A stretch of DNA of 13,248 nucleotides from NCBI GenBank assembly GCA_045546695.1, contig JAZQDE010000009.1, positions 1-13,248 on the forward strand. Reading direction: 5' to 3'. A model generated the notes under the pieces. That model was not told where the DNA came from, made no database searches, and was given only the letters and a program-made list of their open reading frames with translations. How positions within the stretch are numbered: the first letter of the stretch is position 1; each line of letters begins with the position of its first letter. Made by a program: the position numbers and the translations under genes. Below, piece by piece: positions 1 through 7,989 of this stretch. The DNA is from SIG424 sp045546695 (lineage in GTDB: Bacteria; Bacillota; Clostridia; UBA1212; UBA1255).

Positions 1-83
1 TCCTGCGTCGGGGTCTGCGTGGGTTCCTGCGTCGGGGTCTGCGAGGGTTCCTGCGTCGGGGTCTGCGTGGGTTCCTGCGTCGG
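1..83. repeat. 24-bp in-frame tandem repeat
   Basis: Three contiguous 24-bp copies (1-24, 25-48, 49-72) start TCCTGCGTCGGGGTC; copy 2 differs from the others by one base (A for T at base 20 of the unit). A fourth copy begins at 73 and loses identity after 11 bases. On the minus strand each unit encodes PTQEPTQT (PSQT in copy 2). The array continues to the window edge, so the total copy number is unknown. It lies within the lipoprotein gene and is G/C-rich relative to the surroundings. Confidence 0.9.
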
Positions 84-224
84 AATTTCCGTCGGTGTCG
101 CGGTCGCTTGCGGTGCCTCGGTTATTTGAGGTGCCTCAGTCGTTTGCGGCGCCTCGGTACTCGCGCATGAACACATGAGTGTCATTATAAGAATCAAACT
201 GAATATAAAGAATTTTTTAAGCAT
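1..224 (-). CDS. Lipoprotein with Thr/Pro/Gln-rich repeat linker (partial, C-terminus outside window)
   Basis: The first 74 codons of a minus-strand gene are visible; the rest lies beyond the left edge. The start at 224 has a GGAGAG ribosome site (231-236) at normal spacing. Residues 1-20 form a signal peptide: Lys3-Lys4, then a hydrophobic core ending in MCSC, so lipidation at Cys20 by signal peptidase II is likely, although Met at -3 is not the usual Leu. The mature part begins with three to four TEAPQ-like units and passes into PTQEPTQT octapeptides, typical of an extended linker holding a surface domain away from the membrane. The functional domain is not visible, so the job of the protein (solute binding, adhesion, enzyme) cannot be told. 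No promoter is visible between it and the purC terminator just upstream. Confidence 0.8.
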   Translation of the reverse strand, partial: MLKKFFIFSLILIMTLMCSCASTEAPQTTEAPQITEAPQATATPTEIPTQEPTQTPTQEPSQTPTQEPTQTPTQ

Positions 225-239
225 ATAATCTCTCCAAAC

Positions 240-277
240 AAAAATCCCCGGATCTTCTTATATCTCCGGGGACTTTT
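240..277 (-). terminator. Rho-independent terminator of purC
   Basis: On the minus strand, arms TCCCCGGA and TCCGGGGA (272-265 and 252-245) enclose a 12-nt loop. A G-T pair and four A-T pairs extend the stem outward, and the right arm runs into a T5 tract. It begins about 20 nt after the purC stop codon, and its T tract ends only a few bases before the ribosome site of the lipoprotein gene. Confidence 0.9.
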
Positions 278-297
278 AAGTAATCTTTCAAAAAATA

Positions 298-978
298 TTA
301 ACCTAAGATAATTTTTGTAAGCTCCATCGGCTCCACAATCTTGCCGTCCTTGTAAACTCTCATGTTACCACTGGCAATCTCGTCGATGAGGATAACTTCG
401 TCCTTGTTATATCCAAACTCAAATTTAATATCGTAGAGGTCAAGGTTCTTTTCAGCAAGCTTGTCTGCAACAATCTTAGTAATCTTAAGAGTCTGAGCCT
501 TCATGTCGTTAAACATTTCCTGTGACATGATACCCAAAGCTGCAAGACCTTCGCTTGTGATGAGTGGATCGCCCTTAGCGTCATCTTTCAACGTAGTCTC
601 AACGTAGCCACCTTCAAGAACAGCGCCATCTTCAATATATGCACCATAGCGGCGGATAAAGCTGCCTGTAGCCTTAAGACGGCAGATAACTTCAAGACCT
701 TTGCCAAATACTGTAGCAGGAAGAACTTCCATAGTAGCGTTGTCAAGATCAGCGCTTACGTAGTGAGTCTTGATACCGGCATCCTTTAAAAGCTCAAAGA
801 AAAGAATTGATGTCTCGAGATTTGCACGACCGATACCTTCAATAGTAAGACCTACTGTATTCTCGCCCGGATCAAACACACCATCTTTGCCTGTGCAATC
901 ATCTTTGAATTTAAGAAGCACGTTGCCATTTTCTAATTCATATACATCTTTTGTTTTGCCTTCGTAAAGCTTTTTCAT
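298..978 (-). CDS. purC: Phosphoribosylaminoimidazole-succinocarboxamide synthase (SAICAR synthase)
   Basis: Cytosolic ATP-dependent ligase of de novo purine synthesis, joining CAIR and aspartate to give SAICAR. Length is 226 aa, close to the usual bacterial 230-240. Family features in order: LYEGKTKDVY near the N-terminus (4-13), EVICR (96-100), the SFIRRYG segment (106-112), DPLIT (137-141), LYDIKFEFG (181-189) and LIDEIASGNMR (197-207). The last corresponds to the DEI-SPD-xxR motif that binds nucleotide and substrate, here in the SGNMR form. The ATG at 978 follows AGGA within GCGGAGGACA at good spacing. It stands alone between its own promoter and terminator; no other pur gene is in the window. 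Confidence 0.97.
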   Translation of the reverse strand: MKKLYEGKTKDVYELENGNVLLKFKDDCTGKDGVFDPGENTVGLTIEGIGRANLETSILFFELLKDAGIKTHYVSADLDNATMEVLPATVFGKGLEVICRLKATGSFIRRYGAYIEDGAVLEGGYVETTLKDDAKGDPLITSEGLAALGIMSQEMFNDMKAQTLKITKIVADKLAEKNLDLYDIKFEFGYNKDEVILIDEIASGNMRVYKDGKIVEPMELTKIILG

Positions 979-1016
979 AACAAATGTCCTCCGCCATATA
1001 TTAAATTACGGGTGGT

Positions 1017-1045
1017 ATTTTAGCACACTTTATTTTAATTGAAAA
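1017..1045 (-). promoter_or_regulatory. Predicted sigma-A promoter of purC, extended -10
   Basis: On the minus strand TTTTCA (1045-1040) and TAAAAT (1022-1017) are 17 bp apart, and the -10 is preceded by TGC, giving an extended -10 element. The start codon of purC is 39 bp downstream of the -10. An 8-bp inverted repeat, ATTGAAAA/TTTTCAAT (1038-1045 and 1052-1059), overlaps the -35 and the last codon of the upstream galactosidase gene. It has no T tract on the minus strand, so if it acts it is more likely a protein site than a terminator. No PurR box was recognised. Confidence 0.65.
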
Positions 1046-1054
1046 CAGATTTTT

Positions 1055-3220
1055 TCAATCAATTTTGTGAATATAAAACATTCTTGAACCAAAGCGACCT
1101 GACTCACCGTGAATGTTTTTCTCACTATAATTGATATGGTTAAAATCAAATCCCCCGTTCATGAGCGCGTCACCGTATGCGTCAAAGGAGATTGAATAAT
1201 CTACGTTTGACTGAGGACGCATCTCAACGTGATAAAGAGTTTCCTCATCAAGTCCCGCAAAAACAAATCTACCCCTAGCATATCTGTGAAGTTCAGATTT
1301 ATCAATAACCACTGCTATCGCTTCGCTCTTGTCGTCAGACACAAGCATCCATCCTGTCATATCTGAGTCAACAATGCTTCCGTTAATACGGATATAATTG
1401 CCAAACTGGAACAAATTTCTGTGAGCTTTATAATATGCAACCTGTTTAGAAACAATTGTAAGCTCCTCATCAGATAACTTTGTTATATCAAGCTCATAGC
1501 CAAAAGCACCGGCCGCAGCAACGTTGAAACGGCTCTCTATATTTACGTTCGGGAGTGAATGTGCTGCAGCTACGTGTGCGCCCATAGTAGATTGAGGATA
1601 TGCAACCAAAGTGCCTTCCTGAATCATCAGTCTGGTATATGCATTCGTATTGTCACTTCCCCATGCCTGCGGCATAAAATACATCATTCCGAGATCGAAT
1701 CGAGATCCGCCCGAAGCGCAAGATTCAAAAAGCACATCAGGACAAGCTTCAGTGATACGCCTGAGCAAACTGCTTTGATTCTTGTAATAATCGTAAAAAT
1801 ATCGGCCCTGCGTATCAAGAGATTTGGAGTAAACGTCACTCATGGACCTGTTGTGATCCCATTTTACGTAATCAACACCTATATCGGTGAAAAGCTTTAT
1901 AAGAGTATCTGCCAGATAATCAACAACCTCAGGATTACACAGATCCATGCAAAGCTGATGCCTTCTTTCAATATAGTTGGCCCCCGGTATCCTTTGTGCA
2001 TATTCGGGATGAACTTTGAAAAGTTCTGATTCCGGACTAATCATCTCAGGTTCTACCCAAAGGCCAAACTTCATACCAAGGGCTTTAATTCTATCTGCCA
2101 GATTACGTAAGCCGCCTGTTTTCTCAACGTTATCAAACCAATCACCGAGACTTGTAGTATCATCATCCCTTTTACCGAACCAGCCGTCATCAAGAACTAA
2201 CATTTCAATGCCGCACTCTGATGCTTTCTTAGCAATTTCATAGATTTTCTCACCTGTAAAGCTAAAATACGTTCCTTCCCAGTTATTTATAAGTACAGGT
2301 CTGTCTTTATATACGAAATTCGGATTGATTATATGATTCAAAATAAATTTATGCATCGAAACAGTAATATCACTTTCTTTTGTCGCATATGTGAAAACTG
2401 CTTCAGGTGACACAAGATTTTCACCGGGCTTTAATGGATAATTTAATTGATAATCATTCATACCGGTCTGAATTCTTATACGGTTATACGGAGTAACCTC
2501 AACTAATTCTTTGTGATTACCTGACCATACAAGATTAAAGCCCATTACCCCATTGTCGATTTTCACAAGCATAAAAGGATTATGTTCGCCGGAAGAAATA
2601 CCTGTAACAGATGATATTTCAAAGCGACCGCCTTTTAACTCAGTGTCATGACGAATTCTTTCGTGGCACCAATAACCGTCAAAGCTGGATACAGTAGCGT
2701 TGGACGCTATAAAATCTAACTGAAGGGACATAAGACGCGAAACATTTATATCGCAATCCATTTTATTTATTATCTCACTATGTGTAGCAATAACATCGGA
2801 ATCATCAAATACCGTAAAGTATTGCTTTATAGCAATACCGCCGCTTATCGCGTCAAAATACTCCAAGCACACAGTTTGTCCTTTGTTTCGGGCAGTCGGA
2901 AGCGGTGATTCAAAGCCATCTACAATCTTTGCCCCTATAAAGTTGAACCTATTAGCAAATATACCATTATAGCTAACGTGAGCAAACGATGACTTTTGTG
3001 CATTTTCAGCGCTCGAGGACATAACGGAAGGCATATTCGCGTAGTCTGCATTGCTTGCAAAGCATTTGTCCTTCCCGCCATACCAGAAATATGAAAAATT
3101 ATTATTATCACGAAGCTTCTTACCGTAATAAACAAGTTCAGAGCGATTATCGTGCTTTCCAATAATAAGAGATGTGTTCTTTGTATCAATTTTCAGATAA
3201 TTGTCAATAAACTTTATCAT
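1055..3220 (-). CDS. Alpha-galactosidase, glycoside hydrolase family 36
   Basis: Hydrolyses terminal alpha-1,6-galactose from melibiose, raffinose or stachyose. There is no signal peptide, so it acts on imported sugars in the cytosol. The 721-aa length fits the AgaA/MelA-type GH36 subgroup (about 720-740). After an N-terminal beta-sandwich, the barrel begins near WEGTYFSF (314-321). It carries LVLDDGWFGKRDDD (341-354), GLWVEPEMI (386-394) and YVKWDHNR (451-458) with nucleophile Asp455. CASGG (501-505) and GSDNTNA (521-527) follow, with acid/base Asp523 placed 22 residues after Cys501 as in characterised members. The usual SDNTDA is SDNTNA here (Asn526). AAGGAG lies 7 nt before the ATG. The M42 peptidase gene ends 16 nt upstream, so the two share a transcript. 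Confidence 0.95.
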   Translation of the reverse strand: MIKFIDNYLKIDTKNTSLIIGKHDNRSELVYYGKKLRDNNNFSYFWYGGKDKCFASNADYANMPSVMSSSAENAQKSSFAHVSYNGIFANRFNFIGAKIVDGFESPLPTARNKGQTVCLEYFDAISGGIAIKQYFTVFDDSDVIATHSEIINKMDCDINVSRLMSLQLDFIASNATVSSFDGYWCHERIRHDTELKGGRFEISSVTGISSGEHNPFMLVKIDNGVMGFNLVWSGNHKELVEVTPYNRIRIQTGMNDYQLNYPLKPGENLVSPEAVFTYATKESDITVSMHKFILNHIINPNFVYKDRPVLINNWEGTYFSFTGEKIYEIAKKASECGIEMLVLDDGWFGKRDDDTTSLGDWFDNVEKTGGLRNLADRIKALGMKFGLWVEPEMISPESELFKVHPEYAQRIPGANYIERRHQLCMDLCNPEVVDYLADTLIKLFTDIGVDYVKWDHNRSMSDVYSKSLDTQGRYFYDYYKNQSSLLRRITEACPDVLFESCASGGSRFDLGMMYFMPQAWGSDNTNAYTRLMIQEGTLVAYPQSTMGAHVAAAHSLPNVNIESRFNVAAAGAFGYELDITKLSDEELTIVSKQVAYYKAHRNLFQFGNYIRINGSIVDSDMTGWMLVSDDKSEAIAVVIDKSELHRYARGRFVFAGLDEETLYHVEMRPQSNVDYSISFDAYGDALMNGGFDFNHINYSEKNIHGESGRFGSRMFYIHKID

Positions 3221-3236
3221 TTTTTATCTCCTTAGA

Positions 3237-4304
3237 TTATATGTTTAATACGTATGCAGTTATTAATTTTGTAGTGTTTGCTAATCCGTCAATATGAGTT
3301 CGCTCTCTTCCGTGACTGCAATAAACTGCCATTCCGATATTTGCGATACGAAAATCGTTTCCTGCTCTCAGCGCAGCATTTGCATCTGAACTATAACTAA
3401 AATAAACGTCTGTTACGTAATCACAGCCGGTTTTCTTGGCCAAAGATACAAGTCGGGACGTAAATTGATAGTCGTAAGGAGATACTGCATCTTTTGCGCA
3501 AATACTTACTTTGCGTTCATCCCCCGATAAATCAGGTCCGATAAGTCCTATATCAACAGCAAGCATCTCACACGGAGCCGGACAATCACACCCGGTAGCC
3601 TCTGAATACGTCTGAACATGAGTCGCGCCCATGCCTATTTCCTCGTAATATGGCAAAGCAACAGTCAGATTGCAGTCAGGTTTAAGATTATTGTCGCTTA
3701 AATACTTCAACATTGTAAATACACAAGCAATACCGCCTTTATCGTCTATAAAACGTGACTTCAGGTATCCGGTCTTCGTATATTCTGTGTGAGGATCAAC
3801 GAAAACTATATCGCCTACGTTGATACCGAGAGCAAGTACATCTGCTTTAAATTGTACCGGTTCGTCAAGGATGATTCTTACAGTATCTTCATTTCTTTCT
3901 AAAGTATGAGTATCCGGAAAAGCGTGCACTGAATGCGATTGGCAAATTAACATACCTGTATAGTCCTTGCCCTCTGACGTGTGTACGGTAACAGTGGCAT
4001 TTTCCATATTAGCAAGGCAAGCACCGCCAAGCTTTCTTATCTTAAGTTTGCCGTCCCCTTCGATACTCCTGACCATTAGTCCTAACGTATCTGCATGAGC
4101 ACATACTACAACGTTTTTATCCGTATTTTTCCCTTCTATATGTATGAAGGCAGATCGCTTATTGTCGTACGTTACTTTGTATCCTAATTTTCCTGCCATT
4201 TTCTCTAACATCGGATTTAACTGTTCATAGTATCCAACGGGACTTGGGACCTTAATAATCTGCAAAAAAGAGTCCAACAAATATTGCCTATCTATTTTTA
4301 TCAC
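3237..4304 (-). CDS. M42 family metallopeptidase (glutamyl/deblocking aminopeptidase type)
   Basis: A cytosolic di-metal aminopeptidase of the M42 (TET/PepA/FrvX) family, which trims N-terminal residues from peptides and often forms dodecamers. Length is 355 aa, as usual. Expected metal and catalytic residues are all present: His70 in CAHADTLGLMV, the bridging Asp in FIDDKGG (187/188), the Glu pair 221-222 in YYEEIGMGA (general base plus ligand), Asp251 in AVDIG and His331 in CSHG. The usual HMDE reads HADT, a change at a non-ligand position. The start is GTG at 4304, with GGAGG six bases ahead; no better start is seen. It leads a two-gene unit with the GH36 gene. Older annotations call the family endoglucanase M, which is misleading. 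Confidence 0.92.
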   Translation of the reverse strand: MIKIDRQYLLDSFLQIIKVPSPVGYYEQLNPMLEKMAGKLGYKVTYDNKRSAFIHIEGKNTDKNVVVCAHADTLGLMVRSIEGDGKLKIRKLGGACLANMENATVTVHTSEGKDYTGMLICQSHSVHAFPDTHTLERNEDTVRIILDEPVQFKADVLALGINVGDIVFVDPHTEYTKTGYLKSRFIDDKGGIACVFTMLKYLSDNNLKPDCNLTVALPYYEEIGMGATHVQTYSEATGCDCPAPCEMLAVDIGLIGPDLSGDERKVSICAKDAVSPYDYQFTSRLVSLAKKTGCDYVTDVYFSYSSDANAALRAGNDFRIANIGMAVYCSHGRERTHIDGLANTTKLITAYVLNI

Positions 4305-4342
4305 ACTAAGCCTCCAAAAAAATAAAAAAATTTATTATGCTT

Positions 4343-4370
4343 ATAGTAACATATGTGAAATTTTTTTCAA
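4343..4370 (-). promoter_or_regulatory. Predicted sigma-A promoter of the M42-GH36 unit
   Basis: On the minus strand TTGAAA (4370-4365) and TACTAT (4348-4343) are separated by 16 bp, with an A/T-rich spacer. The GTG start of the peptidase gene is about 40 bp downstream. It lies just after the terminator of the preceding fakA gene, which makes the peptidase-galactosidase pair its own transcription unit. No catabolite-response (cre) palindrome was recognised next to it. Confidence 0.65.
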
Positions 4371-4388
4371 GACTTTTATATAATTGCG

Positions 4389-4421
4389 CAAAAAAAAGAG
4401 GTTGCTTTTGATCGCAACCCC
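4389..4421 (-). terminator. Rho-independent terminator of fakA
   Basis: On the minus strand GGGGTTGC (4421-4414) pairs with GCAACCTC (4405-4398), including one G-T pair, around an 8-nt loop, and a run of eight T residues follows. It starts 13 bp after the fakA stop codon. Confidence 0.9.
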
Positions 4422-4434
4422 GTATCTTTACGTC

Positions 4435-6081
4435 TTATTGCAAAATAATAATATAATCGTAAATATCTTGTTTGCCATCGTACGTAAAGGCTTCTTTATT
4501 TGGATACGTACTGTTGACATACGATTGAATACGACACGCCTCTTCTTCATTTGCATCCTTGCCGTATATAATCATACATAAATCGGCACGTTCGATTCCG
4601 AGCTTATCAATCGTTTTGCAGACTGCTTCAAATCTTGAATAGTCGTCAGCCAAAATGTTTTTTCCTACAAAACCGATATACTCTCCGCTCTTAATTTCCT
4701 GAGTATCTCTCACAGCTTGTGATATTTCCGCAGTGAGAACTCCCTGCATGGCAGAAATGAGCTCTTCCTCTATTACGTCAGGATCTCCTGAATTAGCATC
4801 ATACATAGATAAAGCGGCAAATCCATCTCCTATTGTACGGCTCTCTATAACTCTTATATCAGCTTCCTGATACATTGATGCGGCCTGTCTCGCAGTAAGT
4901 ATAATATTACTATTGTTCGGCAGCACATAAATAGTATCTGCATTTGCCTTCTTAAAAGCGTCTATAAAATCCTCGGTCGGAGGATTCATGCTTTGGCCTC
5001 CGCTAATAACTATATCTGCTCCTGTTTCTTTGAAAAGTGTCTCAACACCCTCTCCGCTGCAAACAGCTACAATAGCAAAATCACTGTGAGGACGAATCTC
5101 TTCTACCTGCTCATCTTTCTCAGCCAAAGCTGAATTATTATGTTGAAGCGACATATTCTCTATCTTAATCTTAAGAAACTCCCCGTACTTCTGACAAAAG
5201 CTGAGCACTTTGTCAGGTGTCATTGTATGTACGTGAATTTTCACAATTGTACCTGTCCTGAAGGCAGCTACTGAGTCACCTATCGACTGAAGGTAATCAG
5301 TGACTTCTGTAATATTAAAATTGTCAATATCAGTCTTTGCTGTCTGAAGTCTGACGAGCAATTCTGTGCAATAACCAAATTCAAGAACGCTATTTTCATC
5401 AAAAAGGCTGATATCGATCTCCTGAGATGCGCCGGAAATATTAAAATCGTCTGTCTCCGCAAATTCAATCTCTCCGGTCAGGCTCTTTGCCATGCCTTCC
5501 ATAATGCACACGAGACCTGCGCCGCCCGAATCGACAACGCCGGCTTTTTTAAGCACAGGCAACAAATCAGGAGTCTTTTCAAGTGACCTTTTTGCTTCAT
5601 CTATAAAATCCTGTATCAGATCATAAGGAGTATCAGATTCTTTACTGCCGGCATATTCTGCAGCTTCTCTTGCTACAGTAAGTACCGTACCTTCTGTCGG
5701 TGTGAGCACTGCTCTGTACGCGTGATCCACGCCACATTTGAGCGCCTCGCCTATCTGTTTGCTGTCAGCTTCGTCAATACCTTCAAAGCCGACTGCTATT
5801 CCGTCAAAAAATTGTGAAAGTATAACGCCGGAATTACCTCTTGCGCTGAGTAACATACCATCTGCAATTCTTCGTGATGATTCAGAGAGATTTTCAACAG
5901 AAGCTTTGCCGGCATCTACACCACCAAGCATTGTAAGCAACATATTGTCACCGGTATCTCCGTCCGGTATAGGAAAAACGTTCAGATCATTTATTCTTGA
6001 TGCCTGAGTGCGGAGGTTTGCATATCCTCCCTGTATCATGTCTGCAAATCGCAGTCCGTCAAGCATTTGAATTGTTTCCAT
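4435..6081 (-). CDS. fakA: Fatty acid kinase ATP-binding subunit FakA (DAK2/DegV-associated, YloV-type)
   Basis: FakA phosphorylates fatty acids held by a FakB (DegV-family) partner, feeding exogenous acids into phospholipid synthesis. From the ATG at 6081 the protein is 548 aa, the same length as the well-studied Staphylococcus aureus protein. The N-terminal DhaL-type kinase domain has NVFPIPDGDTGDNM (34-47, Asp40/42/45 for Mg-ATP), SARGNSGVILSQ (79-90) and SGGAGL (184-189). The middle domain keeps Cys237 in FGYCTEL and His282/His284 in KIHVHT, positions known as zinc ligands in FakA. The C-terminal DAK1_2 half has VISGGQSMNPPTED and LPNNSNI. A GTG at 6090 is in frame but touches the GGAGAG site, so the ATG 8 nt further on is preferred. 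No FakB gene is in the window. The usual yloU/rpmB/recG neighbours are absent. Confidence 0.93.
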   Translation of the reverse strand: METIQMLDGLRFADMIQGGYANLRTQASRINDLNVFPIPDGDTGDNMLLTMLGGVDAGKASVENLSESSRRIADGMLLSARGNSGVILSQFFDGIAVGFEGIDEADSKQIGEALKCGVDHAYRAVLTPTEGTVLTVAREAAEYAGSKESDTPYDLIQDFIDEAKRSLEKTPDLLPVLKKAGVVDSGGAGLVCIMEGMAKSLTGEIEFAETDDFNISGASQEIDISLFDENSVLEFGYCTELLVRLQTAKTDIDNFNITEVTDYLQSIGDSVAAFRTGTIVKIHVHTMTPDKVLSFCQKYGEFLKIKIENMSLQHNNSALAEKDEQVEEIRPHSDFAIVAVCSGEGVETLFKETGADIVISGGQSMNPPTEDFIDAFKKANADTIYVLPNNSNIILTARQAASMYQEADIRVIESRTIGDGFAALSMYDANSGDPDVIEEELISAMQGVLTAEISQAVRDTQEIKSGEYIGFVGKNILADDYSRFEAVCKTIDKLGIERADLCMIIYGKDANEEEACRIQSYVNSTYPNKEAFTYDGKQDIYDYIIILQ

Positions 6082-6146
6082 TATTTTCACTCTCCAAATA
6101 AAGTTCTTTATATATACTGTCGGGCATAAAAAACCACTTTTTTCAC

Positions 6147-6177
6147 GTTATAGTTTATAATTGATAAATAAACTCAA
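6147..6177 (-). promoter_or_regulatory. Possible weak promoter of fakA
   Basis: On the minus strand TTGAGT (6177-6172) and TATAAC (6152-6147) lie 19 bp apart in the 119-bp gap between the sensor kinase gene and fakA. The spacing is at the loose end, so activity is uncertain. No convincing terminator follows the kinase gene, so fakA may also be reached by read-through. Confidence 0.3.
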
Positions 6178-6200
6178 GATAAACAAAAAATGGTAATTTA

Positions 6201-7286
6201 TTATGAAAAATTCGGTAAATATACTGTAAAAGTTGTGCTGTTTTCCATGCTTTGCACGGATATCTTTCCACTGTGCAGACAAACAATTTTATTTACAACA
6301 GCAAGTCCGATTCCGTTTCCCGGCGTGCTTCTTGAATCATCTGCTTTATAGAACTTATTAAATACCTTGTCAATCTTATCAGGCGGTATATAACTTCCCG
6401 TATTTGATACAGAGACCCGGACTTCAGAATCTTCATGGCAGATATTGACAGAAATACTTCCATTTTCAGGTGTAAATTTAATAGCATTGTCTACCAGATT
6501 TATCCATACCTGCATCAGCAGTTCTTCATTACCGGTTACTGTATATTCATCAAAATCGAGATTCAGTTCAAGATTTTTATCAGACCACTTTTTTTCAAGG
6601 AGCAAAAAACAAGACCGTATCTGTTCAGACAAATTATACGTTGAAACGTCTGTCAGTATTTCCTGATTCTCAATTTTTGTAAGGTTCAGAACGTTTGTTG
6701 CCATGTCGGCAAGACGGCGGGATTCAGATTCAATGATACTAATATACTCCATCTGCTGTTCTTTTGTAAGGTCTTCCCTTTTCAATAATTTGGCAAATCC
6801 CGCAATCGATACAATCGGCGTTTTGAACTCATGTGAAAAATTGTTTATAAAGTCTGTCTGAATCATCTCCGTGCCTTCAAGTTCTTTTGCCATCGTATTG
6901 AAACTATCTTCTATTTCCGAGAAAACAGGGTGCCTGCCAAGCAGTCTCGGAAAATCTATTCTTGCTTTAAAATCGCCTGACGCAAGTCTGTTCATCTGAT
7001 AAACAAGCGTACTTACCGGCTTCAGCGGGATTCTTATAGTTAGCAATGAGATGCCAAATCCAAGAATAAGACTTGATACCGCCAGATAAATAATCAACTC
7101 CATTGTATCCGGCATTGAGCCCCGCTTGCTTTGTATCACGCCGAGATAATCCATAAGCCAGATTGCCCCGAAGGTGATGCCGATTGCTGTCAACAAAATA
7201 ATAAAAACAAAGACAGAAACATAGATTGTCAGTGAAAATCTGTCTCTGCCTACCATTTTTTTTGTTTTTTTACGTCCTGGTTTCAT
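6201..7286 (-). CDS. Membrane sensor histidine kinase (HisKA-HATPase_c)
   Basis: Second half of a two-component system. Length is 361 aa. A basic N-terminus precedes TM1 (about 19-45). A very short extracytoplasmic loop of roughly 15-18 residues follows, then TM2 (about 62-84), HAMP (about 84-140), the H-box NNFSHEFKTPI with phospho-acceptor His152, the N-box NLVDNAIKF (Asn267), a G1 box in the NTGSYIP form (Asn for the classical Asp, a common variant in PhoR-like kinases), FNKFYKAD and the G2 box GNGIGLAVV. With so small a loop the signal is probably sensed in the membrane or inside the cell. The ATG at 7286 overlaps the regulator stop codon in ATGA and has GGAGT 9 nt ahead, so the two proteins are translationally coupled. 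Confidence 0.93.
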   Translation of the reverse strand: MKPGRKKTKKMVGRDRFSLTIYVSVFVFIILLTAIGITFGAIWLMDYLGVIQSKRGSMPDTMELIIYLAVSSLILGFGISLLTIRIPLKPVSTLVYQMNRLASGDFKARIDFPRLLGRHPVFSEIEDSFNTMAKELEGTEMIQTDFINNFSHEFKTPIVSIAGFAKLLKREDLTKEQQMEYISIIESESRRLADMATNVLNLTKIENQEILTDVSTYNLSEQIRSCFLLLEKKWSDKNLELNLDFDEYTVTGNEELLMQVWINLVDNAIKFTPENGSISVNICHEDSEVRVSVSNTGSYIPPDKIDKVFNKFYKADDSRSTPGNGIGLAVVNKIVCLHSGKISVQSMENSTTFTVYLPNFS

Positions 7287-7957
7287 TTGTGCTTTACTCC
7301 CTTGTATCCAAGGCCGCGTACCGACTCAATCGAAAACTCTTCCCAGCCTTCAAAATGTTTTCTGAGACGTCCGATGTGAACGGTAACAGTCTCCCATCCC
7401 GTGTCGCTGTCCATCCCCCACAGCTCATCCATTAACTGGATACGCGTGAAAATCTTTCCGGGGTAAGACAAAAGCTTGTATAAAAGCAAAAACTCTTTTT
7501 GCGGAAGTGTAATTACTGTGTCATTTTTTGTAACTGTCATAGAATCATAATCAACAACCACATCACCTATGACAATTTTCCGTTCAATGGCAATTTTCGC
7601 ACGTTTGAGAAGTGCTTTGATTCTCAGGAGAAACTCGACTTCATCGACCGGTTTTGTCATATAATCGTCTGTACCGACTAAAAAAGCCTGTCTCTTATCT
7701 TGTGACATCTGTTTTGCAGACACCATCAGAATCGGCAGAGTATTGTCATTTTCACGAAGAGTTTTTGTAAATTCATAGCCGTCCATTTGTGGCATCATTA
7801 CGTCAAGAACAACAAGGTCAATGTTCTCACGTCCCATGACATCAAGCGCATTGGCACCATTTTCAGCAGTGAAAACGTTGTATTTTTCACTCTCAAGCAG
7901 TGCCTTGAATAGCAAACGCGTGTTTTTATCGTCATCGACTACGAGTACATTGACCAT
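7283..7957 (-). CDS. OmpR/PhoB-family response regulator
   Basis: Transcription factor of 224 aa. The receiver domain (1-120) has the acidic pocket Asp8-Asp10, phospho-acceptor Asp52 in LDVMMP, Ser80 and Lys102 in TKPVD. The winged-helix DNA-binding domain (about 125-224) includes LPQKEFLLLYKLLSYPGK, the recognition-helix region TVTVHIGRLRKHF and the wing VRGLGYK. GAGGAG lies shortly before the ATG at 7957. The gene follows citrate synthase after 32 nt with no terminator or obvious promoter, so it is probably on the citrate synthase transcript. Its cognate kinase is the next gene. The regulon is not identifiable from the window. Confidence 0.95.
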   Translation of the reverse strand: MVNVLVVDDDKNTRLLFKALLESEKYNVFTAENGANALDVMGRENIDLVVLDVMMPQMDGYEFTKTLRENDNTLPILMVSAKQMSQDKRQAFLVGTDDYMTKPVDEVEFLLRIKALLKRAKIAIERKIVIGDVVVDYDSMTVTKNDTVITLPQKEFLLLYKLLSYPGKIFTRIQLMDELWGMDSDTGWETVTVHIGRLRKHFEGWEEFSIESVRGLGYKGVKHK

Positions 7958-7989
7958 TAATTAATCTCTCCTCTCTATAAATGGACAAA

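Noticed and set aside
1..83. CRISPR-like repeat array
   Set aside because: Copies are contiguous without spacers and are in frame within a lipoprotein.
1038..1059. Terminator of the alpha-galactosidase gene
   Set aside because: The ATTGAAAA/TTTTCAAT stem is A/T-rich and lacks a T tract on the minus strand.
1559..2029. 156-codon plus-strand open frame inside the alpha-galactosidase gene
   Set aside because: Antisense to conserved GH36 motifs, no ribosome site, no recognisable family.
6082..6090. GTG start for fakA
   Set aside because: It directly touches the GGAGAG site; the ATG at 6081 has proper spacing and gives the family length.
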